NCBI RefSeq assembly: GCF_013523055.1
Contig: NZ_JAAMQM010000021.1
Location: 62,001-126,000, forward strand
DNA: 64,000 bases
Reading direction: 5' to 3'
Source: Pseudomonas capeferrum
Lineage (GTDB): Bacteria; Pseudomonadota; Gammaproteobacteria; Pseudomonadales; Pseudomonadaceae
The notes below the pieces were generated by a model that did no database searches, was not told the DNA's origin, and was given only the letters and a program-made list of their open reading frames with translations. Position 1 is the stretch's first letter. The number at the start of each line of letters is the position of its first letter. Made by a program: the position numbers and the translations under genes. Shown here piece after piece: positions 8,354 to 17,189 of the stretch.

Positions 8354-9502
8354 ATGGCCATCAGTCAATTCAGCTACAGCTCCATTCCTCCCGAGGCCGA
8401 GGCGCTTCGTGCCGAAGTCCGGGAGTTCATCCAGGCCCATCTGGCCGATTACCCGCCGACCCTGCGTGCCCATTCATGGATGGGTTTCGACGCCGAGTTC
8501 AGCAAGAAGCTGGGCGCCCGCGGCTGGGTCGGCATGGCGTTGCCCAAAGCCTACGGCGGCGCTGCGGCGGGGCCGTTTGCCCGCTATGTGATCATTGAGG
8601 AACTGCTGGCTGCCGGTGCGCCGGTGTCGGCCCATTGGATTGCCGACCGGCAAAGCGGGCCGCTGATCAACCGGTTCGGCACGGAACAGCAGAAGCAGCG
8701 CTACTTGCCTGCCATCTGCCGAGGTGAAAGCTACTTCTGCATCGGCATGAGCGAGCCCAATTCCGGCTCTGATCTTGCGTCCATCAAGAGCAACGCAGTA
8801 CGTGAGGGGGACAGCTGGCTGCTCAACGGGCAGAAAGTCTGGACCACCAACGCCCACCATTCGCAGTACATGATTGCCCTGGTGCGCACCGGCGAAAAGC
8901 AGGCCGCGCGCCACGAGGGCATGTCGCAATTCATCGTCGACCTGACCCTGCCCGGCATCACCATCCGGCCGATCCGCGACCTGGCCGGCGGCGAACATTT
9001 CAACGAAGTGTTCTTCGACAATGTGCGCCTGCCGGCCGAGGCGTTGATCGGCAACGAAGGCAAGGGCTGGGATCAGGTGACCGCCGAACTGGCGTTCGAG
9101 CGTAGCGGCCCCGAGCGCTTTCTCAGTTGCATGGCGCTGCTCACCGCCCTGATCGACGCACTCGGCAAGGCGCCTGATGCCTTGCAGGCACGGGAGGTGG
9201 GACGCCTGTCGGCCAGGCTGCTCACATTGCGCAATATGTCGCTGTCCGTCACCGCGCAACTGGCCGCGGGCGAACATCCTGCCTGGGCCGCTTCTTGCGT
9301 GAAAGACCTGGGCAATGTGTTTGAACAGGAACTGCCGGAAGTGGCGCAACTGCTGCTTGACGTCGAGCCTCGTCAGGCGGGTGGCGGCGAGTACGCGCGG
9401 GTGCTGGCCTACCTGACACAGATGGCGCCGTCCTTTTCACTGCGTGGCGGTACGCGCGAGATTCTGCGCGGCATCATTGCCCGCGGCCTGGAGTTGCGAT
9501 AA
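8354..9502 (+). CDS. Acyl-CoA dehydrogenase, alpha-type subunit
   Basis: 382 residues with the three-domain ACAD layout. The helical N-domain holds GWVGMALPKAYGG; the middle beta-domain has the FAD-contact motif FCIGMSEPNSGSDLASIKS and WLLNGQKVWTTNAHHSQY; the helical C-domain ends in SLRGGTREILRGIIARGL. The MCAD-type catalytic Glu position is Gly (RGGT), so the base must be elsewhere or in the partner. The next gene starts on the same TAA (TAATG), a layout typical of heteromeric ACADs such as the ChsE1-ChsE2 and FadE28-FadE29 pairs of steroid side-chain degradation. It oxidises an acyl-CoA, probably cyclic or branched (inference). Confidence 0.92.
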   Translation: MAISQFSYSSIPPEAEALRAEVREFIQAHLADYPPTLRAHSWMGFDAEFSKKLGARGWVGMALPKAYGGAAAGPFARYVIIEELLAAGAPVSAHWIADRQSGPLINRFGTEQQKQRYLPAICRGESYFCIGMSEPNSGSDLASIKSNAVREGDSWLLNGQKVWTTNAHHSQYMIALVRTGEKQAARHEGMSQFIVDLTLPGITIRPIRDLAGGEHFNEVFFDNVRLPAEALIGNEGKGWDQVTAELAFERSGPERFLSCMALLTALIDALGKAPDALQAREVGRLSARLLTLRNMSLSVTAQLAAGEHPAWAASCVKDLGNVFEQELPEVAQLLLDVEPRQAGGGEYARVLAYLTQMAPSFSLRGGTREILRGIIARGLELR

Positions 9503-10575
9503 TGCGCAAACTATTTGAGACGATGATCGAACGCCTGTTTGCCGACCTGGCCACCCCGGCCTATGTGCTCGGCTGCGAGGGGGGCGAGTGGCCAGCCGAG
9601 CTCTGGTCTGCGCTCGATGAGTCAGGCTTCACCCTGGCGGGCACCACCGAAGCGCTGGGCGGCGCGGGAGCCAGCTGGGCGGATATCTATGTGATGGTCC
9701 GCGCCGCCGGGCGCCATTCGGTGCCGGCACCGCTGGGCGAGGCGTTGCTGGCCAACTGGCTGCTGGGCAAGGCCGGCCTTGAAGGGCGCGGGGGCACCTT
9801 GAGCATCGCCGCCTGTGCCGATTTGACCCTGGCCGATGGACACGTCAGCGGCATCGCCCGCGCCGTACCCTGGGGGCGCAATGTAGAAGCCCTGGTGGCC
9901 GTCGCCACGACCGATGCGGGCACACCGCAGGTGGTGTTGCTGCAACGCAGCGCGGCCTGCGAACTCACCCCCAGCCTCAACGTGGCGGGAGAGCCGCGCG
10001 ATGACCTGGTCTTCCGTGGCGCGCGGGTCGTTGCCCACGCGCACCTGCCAGACGGGCTCGGCGTCGATGTCCTGGAACTTGGGGGCGCGATGCTGCGCTC
10101 GGCGCAGACCGCCGGGGCGCTGCATGCGTTGCTGGACATGACCGCCAACTATGCGCGAGAGCGCAAGCAGTTCGGCAAGGCCATCGGGTCGTTCCAGGCG
10201 ATCCAGCAGCAGCTGGCGGTACTGGCCGAGCAGACGGCCGCTGCCAGCATTGCCGCTGAAGCGGCCTTTTGCGAGTCCGACGACGGGCTCGCGGCTTTGA
10301 CCATCGCCGTAGCGAAAATCAGTACCGCCGACGCCGCGAGTGTCGGCGCCAGCATCGCCCATTCGGTACACGGCGCCATCGGCTTTACCGAGGAATACCC
10401 CCTTCACCTGCTCAGCCGAAGGCTGTGGGCATGGCGTAGCGAATTTGGCTCGGCCAGCCTCTGGAGCCAACGCCTGGGCGCACAAATCTGCCAGGGTGGC
10501 AGCGACGGGTACTGGCCGTTGCTGACCCACCACGGCAAGCAACCCTTGACCGGCCTCGCGAGCAATCGACTATGA
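9502..10575 (+). CDS. Acyl-CoA dehydrogenase family protein, beta-type subunit
   Basis: 357 residues, distinctly divergent. The middle-domain FAD motif is poorly kept (TLSIAACADLTLADGHV in place of a typical SEPxxGSD). The C-domain is well conserved in structure: ALLDMTANYARERKQFGKAIGSFQAIQQQLA and SVHGAIGFTEEYPLHLLSRRL. It looks like the partner subunit of the gene just upstream, with which it shares one base (TAATG), rather than a stand-alone enzyme. It overlaps the enoyl-CoA hydratase by ATGA. The pairing is inferred from divergence and gene order. Confidence 0.88.
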   Translation: MRKLFETMIERLFADLATPAYVLGCEGGEWPAELWSALDESGFTLAGTTEALGGAGASWADIYVMVRAAGRHSVPAPLGEALLANWLLGKAGLEGRGGTLSIAACADLTLADGHVSGIARAVPWGRNVEALVAVATTDAGTPQVVLLQRSAACELTPSLNVAGEPRDDLVFRGARVVAHAHLPDGLGVDVLELGGAMLRSAQTAGALHALLDMTANYARERKQFGKAIGSFQAIQQQLAVLAEQTAAASIAAEAAFCESDDGLAALTIAVAKISTADAASVGASIAHSVHGAIGFTEEYPLHLLSRRLWAWRSEFGSASLWSQRLGAQICQGGSDGYWPLLTHHGKQPLTGLASNRL

Positions 10576-11372
10576 ACCCGTTTCTTCAGATCGAGCGCGA
10601 GGGCGGTATCGTCACCGTGCGCATGAACCACCCGGACACCCGCAATGCCCTGACCACACCGGAACAGATTCAGGAGTTTGTCGATCTGTGTGCCGCGTTG
10701 CGTCGCGACAAGTCCGCCAGGGTCATGGTGCTGACCGGCAATGGCAGCGCCTTTTGCGCCGGCGGCAATGTCAAGGATATGCACGAGCGTGCCGGCATCT
10801 TCGCAGGCTCGCCCTATGAGCTGCGCAATACCTACCGTGACGGCATTCAGCGCATTCCGATGGCGCTGTACGACCTGGACATTCCGGTTATCGCCGCCGT
10901 CAACGGGCCCGCGATCGGCGCGGGCCTGGACCTTGCCTGCATGTGCGACATCCGCCTGGCATCCACCTCGGCGGTATTCGCCGAGAGCTTCGTACGCCTG
11001 GGTATCGTGCCGGGCGACGGCGGCGCCTGGTTGCTGCCGCGGATCATCGGCGTTCCCAAGGCGAGTCTGATGTCCTTTACCGGGGACACCATCAATGCGG
11101 TCAAGGCGCTGGAATGGGGGCTGGTGGAACAGGTGTGCTCGCACGAGACGCTGATGGCCGAAGCGCGTTCGCTGGCCGAGCGCATCGCCAGCAACCCGGG
11201 GCACTCGCTGCGCCTGTGCAAGCGCTTGCTGCGCGAAGGGCAGCACATGCGCCTGGACTCACTGCTCGAGCTGTCGGCGGCTTATCAATCGCTGGCCCAC
11301 CACACTGAAGACCATCAGGAAGCCGTTTCGGCGTTTGTCGAAAAGCGAAACCCCGACTACCTCGACCGGTGA
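10572..11372 (+). CDS. Enoyl-CoA hydratase/isomerase family protein
   Basis: 266 residues of the crotonase fold. The oxyanion-hole segments are SAFCAGGNVKDM and GPAIGAGLDLACMCDIRLA, followed by FAESFVRLGIVPGDGGAWLLPRIIG, where hydratases carry the second catalytic acid; here the segment reads VPGDGG, so Asp may replace Glu. It follows the ACAD pair by an ATGA overlap and precedes a further ACAD, so it likely hydrates the enoyl-CoA they make. Isomerase or C-C hydrolase chemistry is possible within this superfamily. Confidence 0.92.
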   Translation: MNPFLQIEREGGIVTVRMNHPDTRNALTTPEQIQEFVDLCAALRRDKSARVMVLTGNGSAFCAGGNVKDMHERAGIFAGSPYELRNTYRDGIQRIPMALYDLDIPVIAAVNGPAIGAGLDLACMCDIRLASTSAVFAESFVRLGIVPGDGGAWLLPRIIGVPKASLMSFTGDTINAVKALEWGLVEQVCSHETLMAEARSLAERIASNPGHSLRLCKRLLREGQHMRLDSLLELSAAYQSLAHHTEDHQEAVSAFVEKRNPDYLDR

Positions 11373-11413
11373 CCGCATAAAGGCACAACCGACGGAATTT
11401 TGGAGTATTGAAG

Positions 11414-12538
11414 ATGCGTGGCGTTTTCCGTGAAGACCACAACATGTTCCGCGAACAAGCGCGCCGGTTTGTCGATCGCGAGATCGTGCCCTACCTGCAT
11501 GAGTGGGAAAAGAACGGCATAGTGCCCAAGGAGGTCTGGCTCAAGGCGGGAGAGACCGGTCTTTTGTGTTCTACCGTGCCCGAGGAGTACGGCGGCCCTG
11601 GCGGGGACTTCGGCCACTCGGCGGTGATGATCGAGGAGTTGGCGCGGGCCAATGCCACCGCGGTGGGGTTTACTACCCACTCCGAGATCGTTGCCCCTTA
11701 CATTGTCGCCTATGGCAGCGAAGAGCAGAAACAGCGTTGGCTGCCGCGGATGGTCAGCGGCGAGCTGATTGGCGTGATCGCCATGAGCGAGCCGGGTATC
11801 GGCAGCGACCTGCGCTCGATGCGGACCTTGGCGCGCCGGGAGGGCGATGACTACATCGTTTCCGGGCAGAAGACCTTCATCACCAACGGGGGTAACGCTG
11901 GCTTGATGGTGACCGCAACCAAGCTCGACCTCAGCGCCAAGGAGCTCACCCTGATTTGCGTCGAAGAAGACCGCCAGGGGTTCTCCAAGGGGCGGTTGCT
12001 GGAAAAGATCGGCCTGAAGGGCCAGGACACCGCCGAATTGTTCTTCGACGATGTGCGGGTGCCTGCCGGCAACCGGCTCGGCGAGGAGGGGCAGGGCTTC
12101 AAGTACCTGACTCACCAATTGGCGTGGGAGCGCCTGATCATCGCGATCCGCGCCGCACAGTCGATCCAGACGCTGCTGGAAGAGACCATCGAATACACCC
12201 GCGAGCGGAAAGTGTTCGGCAAGCCGGTGCTGGATTTCCAGAACACCCGCTTCAAGCTCGCCGAAGCAAAGGCGCAGTTCACCATGCTGAGGGTGTTTGT
12301 CGATGATTGCCTGGCCAAGGTCATGCGCGGCGAGCTGCCCGCGGATGTGGCGGCCATGGCCAAGCTGCTGGGCTCGGAAATGCAGGGCAAGCTGCTCGAT
12401 GAGTTCTTGCAGCTGCATGGCGGCTACGGGTTCATGAGCGAGTACAAGATCAGCCGGGCCTGGGTCGATGCGCGCGTTGCGAGGATCTATGGCGGCACCT
12501 CGGAAATCATGAAAGAGATCATTGGCCGCACGCTCTAG
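11414..12538 (+). CDS. Acyl-CoA dehydrogenase
   Basis: 374 residues. ATG 11414 has GGAG eight bases upstream; a TTG two codons earlier is less likely. The motifs are VIAMSEPGIGSDLRSM (FAD site), IVSGQKTFITNGGNAGLMVTA, ERKVFGKPVLDFQNTRFKLAEAKAQ and ARIYGGTSEIMKEIIGRTL. As in isovaleryl- and long-chain ACADs, the MCAD Glu position is Gly (YGGTSEI), so the catalytic base should come from another helix. This homo-oligomeric type is a second dehydrogenase activity beside the heteromeric pair, implying at least two acyl-CoA oxidation steps in the pathway. Confidence 0.94.
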   Translation: MRGVFREDHNMFREQARRFVDREIVPYLHEWEKNGIVPKEVWLKAGETGLLCSTVPEEYGGPGGDFGHSAVMIEELARANATAVGFTTHSEIVAPYIVAYGSEEQKQRWLPRMVSGELIGVIAMSEPGIGSDLRSMRTLARREGDDYIVSGQKTFITNGGNAGLMVTATKLDLSAKELTLICVEEDRQGFSKGRLLEKIGLKGQDTAELFFDDVRVPAGNRLGEEGQGFKYLTHQLAWERLIIAIRAAQSIQTLLEETIEYTRERKVFGKPVLDFQNTRFKLAEAKAQFTMLRVFVDDCLAKVMRGELPADVAAMAKLLGSEMQGKLLDEFLQLHGGYGFMSEYKISRAWVDARVARIYGGTSEIMKEIIGRTL

Positions 12539-12596
12539 GGGCCGGCAAGCAGGGCGGGACAGTGGCACCCGAAGGATTACCAGAGGAAAAACAACA

Positions 12597-13454
12597 ATGA
12601 GCCTTTATCGAGCTTTCGCGGTTTTTTGCCTGTGCCTTGCCTCCGCTTTCGCGATGGCCCAAGAGCCCTCGACGGATGCCTATGACGCTGAAAGCCAGCG
12701 CGCCAGAACATTGCTGGCCAAAGCCGTCGCCCACTACCAGGCCAGGGGCGACAGTGCCCTGGCCGAATTCAGTCGGCAGGGCGACTTCGTCGATGACGAG
12801 CTGTACATCTACGTGGTCGATACCTCGGGTGTGATGCTGGCCAGCGGCGGGCCGTCGGTATCCCTGGTCGGAAAACCGGTGGTAAGTGTGCTGGACGACG
12901 ACCTCAAGGCCGCGTTCCGGCAGGCCATCGAGGAGCCTGCCGACGGCACCGTTCGCAGCGCAGAGTACCGCTGGTGGAATTGGCAGCACGCCAAGGTGGA
13001 GCGCAAGCGTGTGTTCTATCAGCGGGTGGGGGATCGGGTGATCTCCGTCGGCTATTACATGCCGCGCTCCAGCCCTGAACAGGCCCGCGCGCTGATGCGG
13101 CAAATCGCCGAGCAGGTGAGCAAGGACCCGAAGGCGACCTTCGTGCTCATCAACCAGCACGACAAGGGGCTCACCCAGGATGACCTCTATGCCTTCGTGG
13201 TGGACCTCAAGACCCAGCGCTTCATTGCCCACGGGTTCTTGCCGCGCCTGATCGGTACGGACTTCAAGTCGCTGCGTTCCTCTGATGGCAAGCCGATTGG
13301 CAAGGATATTCTGCGGCAGATGGCAAACCATGAGACTGGCGAGCTCGACTACCTGTGGCGCAACCCCATCACGGGGCAGAACGAGTTCAAGAAAACCTTT
13401 TTGCAACGGGTGAACGGCTATGTGGTTGCGGTGGGTTGCTACAGTGATCAATAG
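12597..13454 (+). CDS. Exported tandem-Cache domain protein
   Basis: 285 residues with a clear signal peptide (MSLYRAFAVFCLCLASAFAMAQ). Two similar modules follow: residues about 35-165 with LAKAVAHYQARGDSALAEFS, LYIYVVDTSGVMLASGG and VISVGYYMPR; and about 170-285 with RQIAEQVSKDPKATFVLIN, LYAFVVDLKTQRFIAHG and VVAVGCYSD. Each has the Cache-type pattern of helix, ligand-binding strands and closing strand. No transmembrane or signalling domain follows, so it is a free periplasmic sensor or binding protein rather than a chemoreceptor. An AACAACAA motif overlaps the start codon (12590-12597). Confidence 0.82.
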   Translation: MSLYRAFAVFCLCLASAFAMAQEPSTDAYDAESQRARTLLAKAVAHYQARGDSALAEFSRQGDFVDDELYIYVVDTSGVMLASGGPSVSLVGKPVVSVLDDDLKAAFRQAIEEPADGTVRSAEYRWWNWQHAKVERKRVFYQRVGDRVISVGYYMPRSSPEQARALMRQIAEQVSKDPKATFVLINQHDKGLTQDDLYAFVVDLKTQRFIAHGFLPRLIGTDFKSLRSSDGKPIGKDILRQMANHETGELDYLWRNPITGQNEFKKTFLQRVNGYVVAVGCYSDQ

Positions 13455-13487
13455 GCCGGCGCGCGTTTGGCAGGGGCGACGTCATCG

Positions 13488-14693
13488 ATGAGCGATAGCC
13501 GAGTGGTGGGCGCCGACAACCGTAAGCTGGCGCACCCCGATGCGCAGATCCTTTCTATCATCTGTTTCAACTTCGTCGGTTACGTGTGCAGCGGCTTACC
13601 GCTGGCCGTGCTGCCGGGTTTCGTGCTGCATGACCTTGGCCTGACATCGGTTGTTGCCGGCGCAGTGATCGGTGTGCAGTACCTTGCGACACTGCTGGCG
13701 CGACCGCTGGCAGGGGCTATGGCAGATCGCTTTGGGGCCAGGTGCTCGGTGGTTTGCGGGCTCGGCGGCTTGATCGCGAGCGGTATGCTGACTTGGCTTG
13801 CGGTCATGTTCCAGGCCCCCTTGTGGCTTTGCCTGGTGCCGCTGGTGCTGGCCAGGATCATCCTGGGGCTCGGTACCGCAATGATCTCCACGCCCAGTTG
13901 TACCTGGGCCATTGGCTTGAGCGGTGCGTCCAGCACTGCAAAGGTCATGTCGTGGAACGGCATAGCCGCCTATGGCGGTACGGCGGTTGGCGCACCGTTG
14001 GGGGTGCTGTTGAGCGATAGGTTCGGCCTCGCCAGCGTGGGCCTGTGTACTGCACTGCTGGGCCTGGTATTTCTGGTTGTGGCCCTCGGCAAGTGCCCGG
14101 CGCCGGTGGTGGCCGGTGCTCGGCTGGCCTTTCATCGGGTGCTGCTTACGGTGCTGCCCAACGGCCTTGTGCTAGCGTGCAGCTCGGTGGGGTACGGCGG
14201 GCTGACGGCATTTGTGGCGCTTTATTTCGACAGCCTGGGCTGGAGTGGCGCGGCTTTTTGCCTGAGCGGCTTTGGCGCAGGTTTCATTGTTGCGCGACTA
14301 GCATCGCCGGGCATTCTGCATCGGTTCCGGGGCTACAACGTGGTTGCCGTGTGCTTGCTTGTGCAGACGGCGGGCCTGCTGCTGATCGGGCTGGCACCCT
14401 CGCCGGTGCTGGTGGTCGCTGGCGGGGCCCTGACTGGTATCGGCGTGTCGTGGGTCTACCCGGGGCTCGGCATGGAAACCCTGGCGGTGATTCCGGCGGC
14501 CAACCGAACCTCGGCACTGAGCGCGCTTTCATTGTTTTTCGACGTCGCGGTCGGGTTGGCGGGGCCGATGCTGGGGCTGGTTGCCGCAGGCTACGGCTAC
14601 GCTTGGGTGTTCCTCTGGTCTGCACTGATATCAGTGAGCGCCGGGGTATTGGTTCTTTATCTGTGTTGGAAATCCAATTCTTTCCACCGTTGA
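13488..14693 (+). CDS. Major facilitator superfamily transporter (DHA1-like)
   Basis: About 401 residues with roughly 12 hydrophobic segments. LARPLAGAMADRFGARCSVVCGL matches the MFS loop 2-3 signature (G-x-x-x-D-R-x-G-R/A). ATG 13488 is preferred because AGGGG lies upstream; TTG 13467 is also open. It follows the Cache protein gene by 33 bases and is probably the carrier, import or export, for the cluster's substrate or product. Confidence 0.88.
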   Translation: MSDSRVVGADNRKLAHPDAQILSIICFNFVGYVCSGLPLAVLPGFVLHDLGLTSVVAGAVIGVQYLATLLARPLAGAMADRFGARCSVVCGLGGLIASGMLTWLAVMFQAPLWLCLVPLVLARIILGLGTAMISTPSCTWAIGLSGASSTAKVMSWNGIAAYGGTAVGAPLGVLLSDRFGLASVGLCTALLGLVFLVVALGKCPAPVVAGARLAFHRVLLTVLPNGLVLACSSVGYGGLTAFVALYFDSLGWSGAAFCLSGFGAGFIVARLASPGILHRFRGYNVVAVCLLVQTAGLLLIGLAPSPVLVVAGGALTGIGVSWVYPGLGMETLAVIPAANRTSALSALSLFFDVAVGLAGPMLGLVAAGYGYAWVFLWSALISVSAGVLVLYLCWKSNSFHR

Positions 14694-14720
14694 ATTCAAC
14701 CTTGCAAGAGAGGCAGGTCC

Positions 14721-15272
14721 ATGAGCAATTCCCTTTACGATATTCCCTTGCAGCAGATCGATGGCACCGCCAGCAACCTTGGCCGCTATCGCGGCAAAGT
14801 ACTGCTGCTGGTCAATGTGGCGTCGAAATGCGGGCTTACCCCGCAGTATGAAGGGCTGGAAAAGCTCTACCAGCACAAGAAAGACCAAGGGCTTCAGGTG
14901 CTGGGCTTCCCCGCCAACAACTTCAAGGAACAGGAACCGGGCAGCGATACCGAAATCGCCGAGTTCTGCTCGTTGAACTACGGCATCCAGTTTCCGCTGT
15001 TCTCGAAGCTGTCGGTCAACGGCGAGGATCGCCACCCGCTCTACGCCGAGCTCACGGCCGCGCAGCCCGAGACGATTGGTGAAGGCCCCTTCAGGGAACG
15101 GCTCAAGGGCTATGGCATCGCGTCCGACAACCGCACGGACGTGCTGTGGAACTTCGAGAAATTCCTGGTCGACCGGAGGGGGCAGGTCGTCGCCCGTTTC
15201 GCGCCCGATGTGGCGGCCGACGACCCACGGCTGCTGGAGGCAATCGACGCTCAGCTGGCCAGCGGGGCATGA
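14721..15272 (+). CDS. Glutathione peroxidase family protein (BtuE-like thiol peroxidase)
   Basis: 183 residues. The catalytic Cys37 in VNVASKCGLTPQY takes the place of selenocysteine. GFPANNFKEQEPGSDTEI and DVLWNFEKFLVDRRG supply the remaining catalytic tetrad residues (Gln, Trp, Asn). The protein is cytoplasmic, with no signal peptide. It likely reduces hydroperoxides, possibly by-products of P450 or acyl-CoA oxidation. The panC-like gene starts four bases after its stop, so the two are co-transcribed. Confidence 0.92.
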   Translation: MSNSLYDIPLQQIDGTASNLGRYRGKVLLLVNVASKCGLTPQYEGLEKLYQHKKDQGLQVLGFPANNFKEQEPGSDTEIAEFCSLNYGIQFPLFSKLSVNGEDRHPLYAELTAAQPETIGEGPFRERLKGYGIASDNRTDVLWNFEKFLVDRRGQVVARFAPDVAADDPRLLEAIDAQLASGA

Positions 15273-15276
15273 ATCG

Positions 15277-16170
15277 ATGCTGACGGTCGACACGGTAACG
15301 GCGCTTCGCACATACCTTGGCCGCGTGCGTGCCGAGCACGGCACGATCGCGCTGGTGGCGACCATGGGCAACTTGCACGACGGGCACATGGCCCTGGTCG
15401 AACTGGCCAGGCAGAAGGCCGACATCGTGGTGGCCAGCATCTTCGTCAACCCCCTTCAGTTCGGCCCTGGCGAAGATCTGGCCAGTTACCCCAGGACGCT
15501 GCAAGTCGACAAGGAGCGCTTGGCTGCCGCAGGGTGCGATGTGCTGTTCGCGCCCGCCGTCGAACAGATGTATCCGGATGGAATGCAGGAAATTACCCTC
15601 GTCAGGGTGCCGCGGGTGTCGCAGGGGCTGTGTGGCGCCTCGCGCCCCGGCCACTTCGATGGCATGGCAACGGTGGTCATCAAGCTGTTGAATAGTGTTC
15701 AGCCAGACGTGGCGATCTTCGGTGAAAAGGATTACCAGCAGCTTGCGGTCATTCGTGCAATGGTGCGAGACCTCAACATGGCGACGCTGATTGTGGGTGC
15801 CCCGACGGTGCGTGCCCCGGACGGCCTGGCGTTGTCTTCGCGAAATGGCTATCTGAGCGAGAAGCAACGTTCGATCGCGCCGTGGCTGCACACGTGCCTG
15901 GTTGATCTGGCCGCAGTGCTCCAGCGGGGGCAGGCGATCGGCCCTCCATTGAATGGCTGTCGAGAGCGGTTAGAGGCGGCGGGTTTTGAGCTTGAGTACC
16001 TGGAAGTCAGAAACGCCCGGAGCTTGCAGCCGGCGACACACGATGACGACCAATGGGTGATTCTGGGCGCGGCTCGTCTTGGCAAGACGCGGCTTATCGA
16101 CAACCTTGTGGTCGATCTCCACGTTCCAGCGATTGCTCTCCCTAGATGCAAGTCGGGTTCTCTACTGTAG
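15277..16170 (+). CDS. panC: Pantothenate synthetase (pantoate-beta-alanine ligase)
   Basis: 297 residues. VATMGNLHDGH is the nucleotide-binding HxGH motif, though the family usually reads TMGALHEGH. VNPLQFGPGEDLASYPRT, IFGEKDYQQLAVIRAMVRDLN and LALSSRNGYLS are the other hallmark blocks. It is cytoplasmic. A core panC normally sits beside panB; here it is alone behind glutathione peroxidase in a catabolic cluster, so it is probably a second, accessory copy that could raise CoA supply for the CoA-thioester pathway. That it is a second copy is inferred from context only. Confidence 0.9.
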   Translation: MLTVDTVTALRTYLGRVRAEHGTIALVATMGNLHDGHMALVELARQKADIVVASIFVNPLQFGPGEDLASYPRTLQVDKERLAAAGCDVLFAPAVEQMYPDGMQEITLVRVPRVSQGLCGASRPGHFDGMATVVIKLLNSVQPDVAIFGEKDYQQLAVIRAMVRDLNMATLIVGAPTVRAPDGLALSSRNGYLSEKQRSIAPWLHTCLVDLAAVLQRGQAIGPPLNGCRERLEAAGFELEYLEVRNARSLQPATHDDDQWVILGAARLGKTRLIDNLVVDLHVPAIALPRCKSGSLL

Positions 16171-16392
16171 GCGCTACCCACTGCGCAATTTTTCCGTCGC
16201 TTGTGCGGTCATCTTCGTCTCTAGTTGCAACAGGCATCTCGAATTCGGAGCGCTTGGAACACCTCGTGTTTCAGCCTGACAGGCACTGGTGATGTACAGG
16301 GTGCTGTTGCCTTCACCACACAGGCCGGTAGGGCTGGGCGCAGGTAACTCAAACCGACATGCGTACAGCCAGCTGCGAGCGGAGAAAACCAA

Positions 16393-16995
16393 ATGTCTCG
16401 AGTTACCTCATCACATGGCAACGCCGAAACTCACGAGCGCGTGCGCCAGGCCGCGCTTGAACTGTTCACCCAGAAGGGATATCAATCAACCAGCCTGCGC
16501 GACCTGGCATCCTACCTGGGGATGCAAGCGGGATCGTTGTACAACCACATGGAAAACAAGCAGTCGCTGCTCTACGAGCTGATGGAAGAGGCGCTGGACG
16601 ACCTGCTGGTCAACACACGCACCAGTGTCAAACAGGGCAATACTCGTGATGAGCGTTTACGGCTGTTCGTCCAAGCGTCGCTGGATTTCCAGAGGCGTGA
16701 GCGCAAGCGCATGACCCTGATCAATCGCGAGATGATCAATCTCTCCACCGAGCAGCAAGAACATATCAAGTCCCTAGTGGAAGAGTATGCCCGCTGCCTG
16801 AAGTCGGTGATCGCCGGCCAGTCCGCCAAGGGGCCGACTGTCAATCACCGCTCCGACCTTTTGATTGGGGCAATCATTGGCATGCTGCAAGGCTTGCACT
16901 TCTGGGACAGCGGCGAGGCCCCTTCATCGTCCAGGGATGAAGTCGACCAGCTGACGAGCATTATCAGTGGCGCGATAAGTGCGGCCGTTGCCTGA
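16393..16995 (+). CDS. TetR/AcrR-family transcriptional regulator
   Basis: 200 residues. The HTH is HERVRQAALELFTQKGYQSTSLRDLASYLGMQAGSLYNHMENKQSLLYEL, a canonical TetR N-domain; the C-terminal domain resembles TetR_C_33/FadR-like acyl-CoA-responsive regulators only in a general way. ATG 16393 is preceded by GGAG. The 222-base leader shows no clear dyad. By position it could control the cluster on its left or the alcohol-oxidation operon on its right. A GGCCGC-CTGT-GCGGCC hairpin (17011-17026) after its stop may end transcription. Confidence 0.9.
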   Translation: MSRVTSSHGNAETHERVRQAALELFTQKGYQSTSLRDLASYLGMQAGSLYNHMENKQSLLYELMEEALDDLLVNTRTSVKQGNTRDERLRLFVQASLDFQRRERKRMTLINREMINLSTEQQEHIKSLVEEYARCLKSVIAGQSAKGPTVNHRSDLLIGAIIGMLQGLHFWDSGEAPSSSRDEVDQLTSIISGAISAAVA

Positions 16996-17189
16996 ATGGC
17001 TGTTGCAAAGGGCCGCCTGTGCGGCCCCAGGTAACCTCGTCATCCAGCCGCGATGACTGACCTCGCACTGCATGGAAAAAAAATGGGGCCGTCCGAGTGA
17101 TGCAAAGAAGCCTGGTTCTACCCTGGTTCGCTGCACCGCTACACGGGGGACAAGCGGCACATCCGGGTGATTGTGCAATTCGAAATTCT

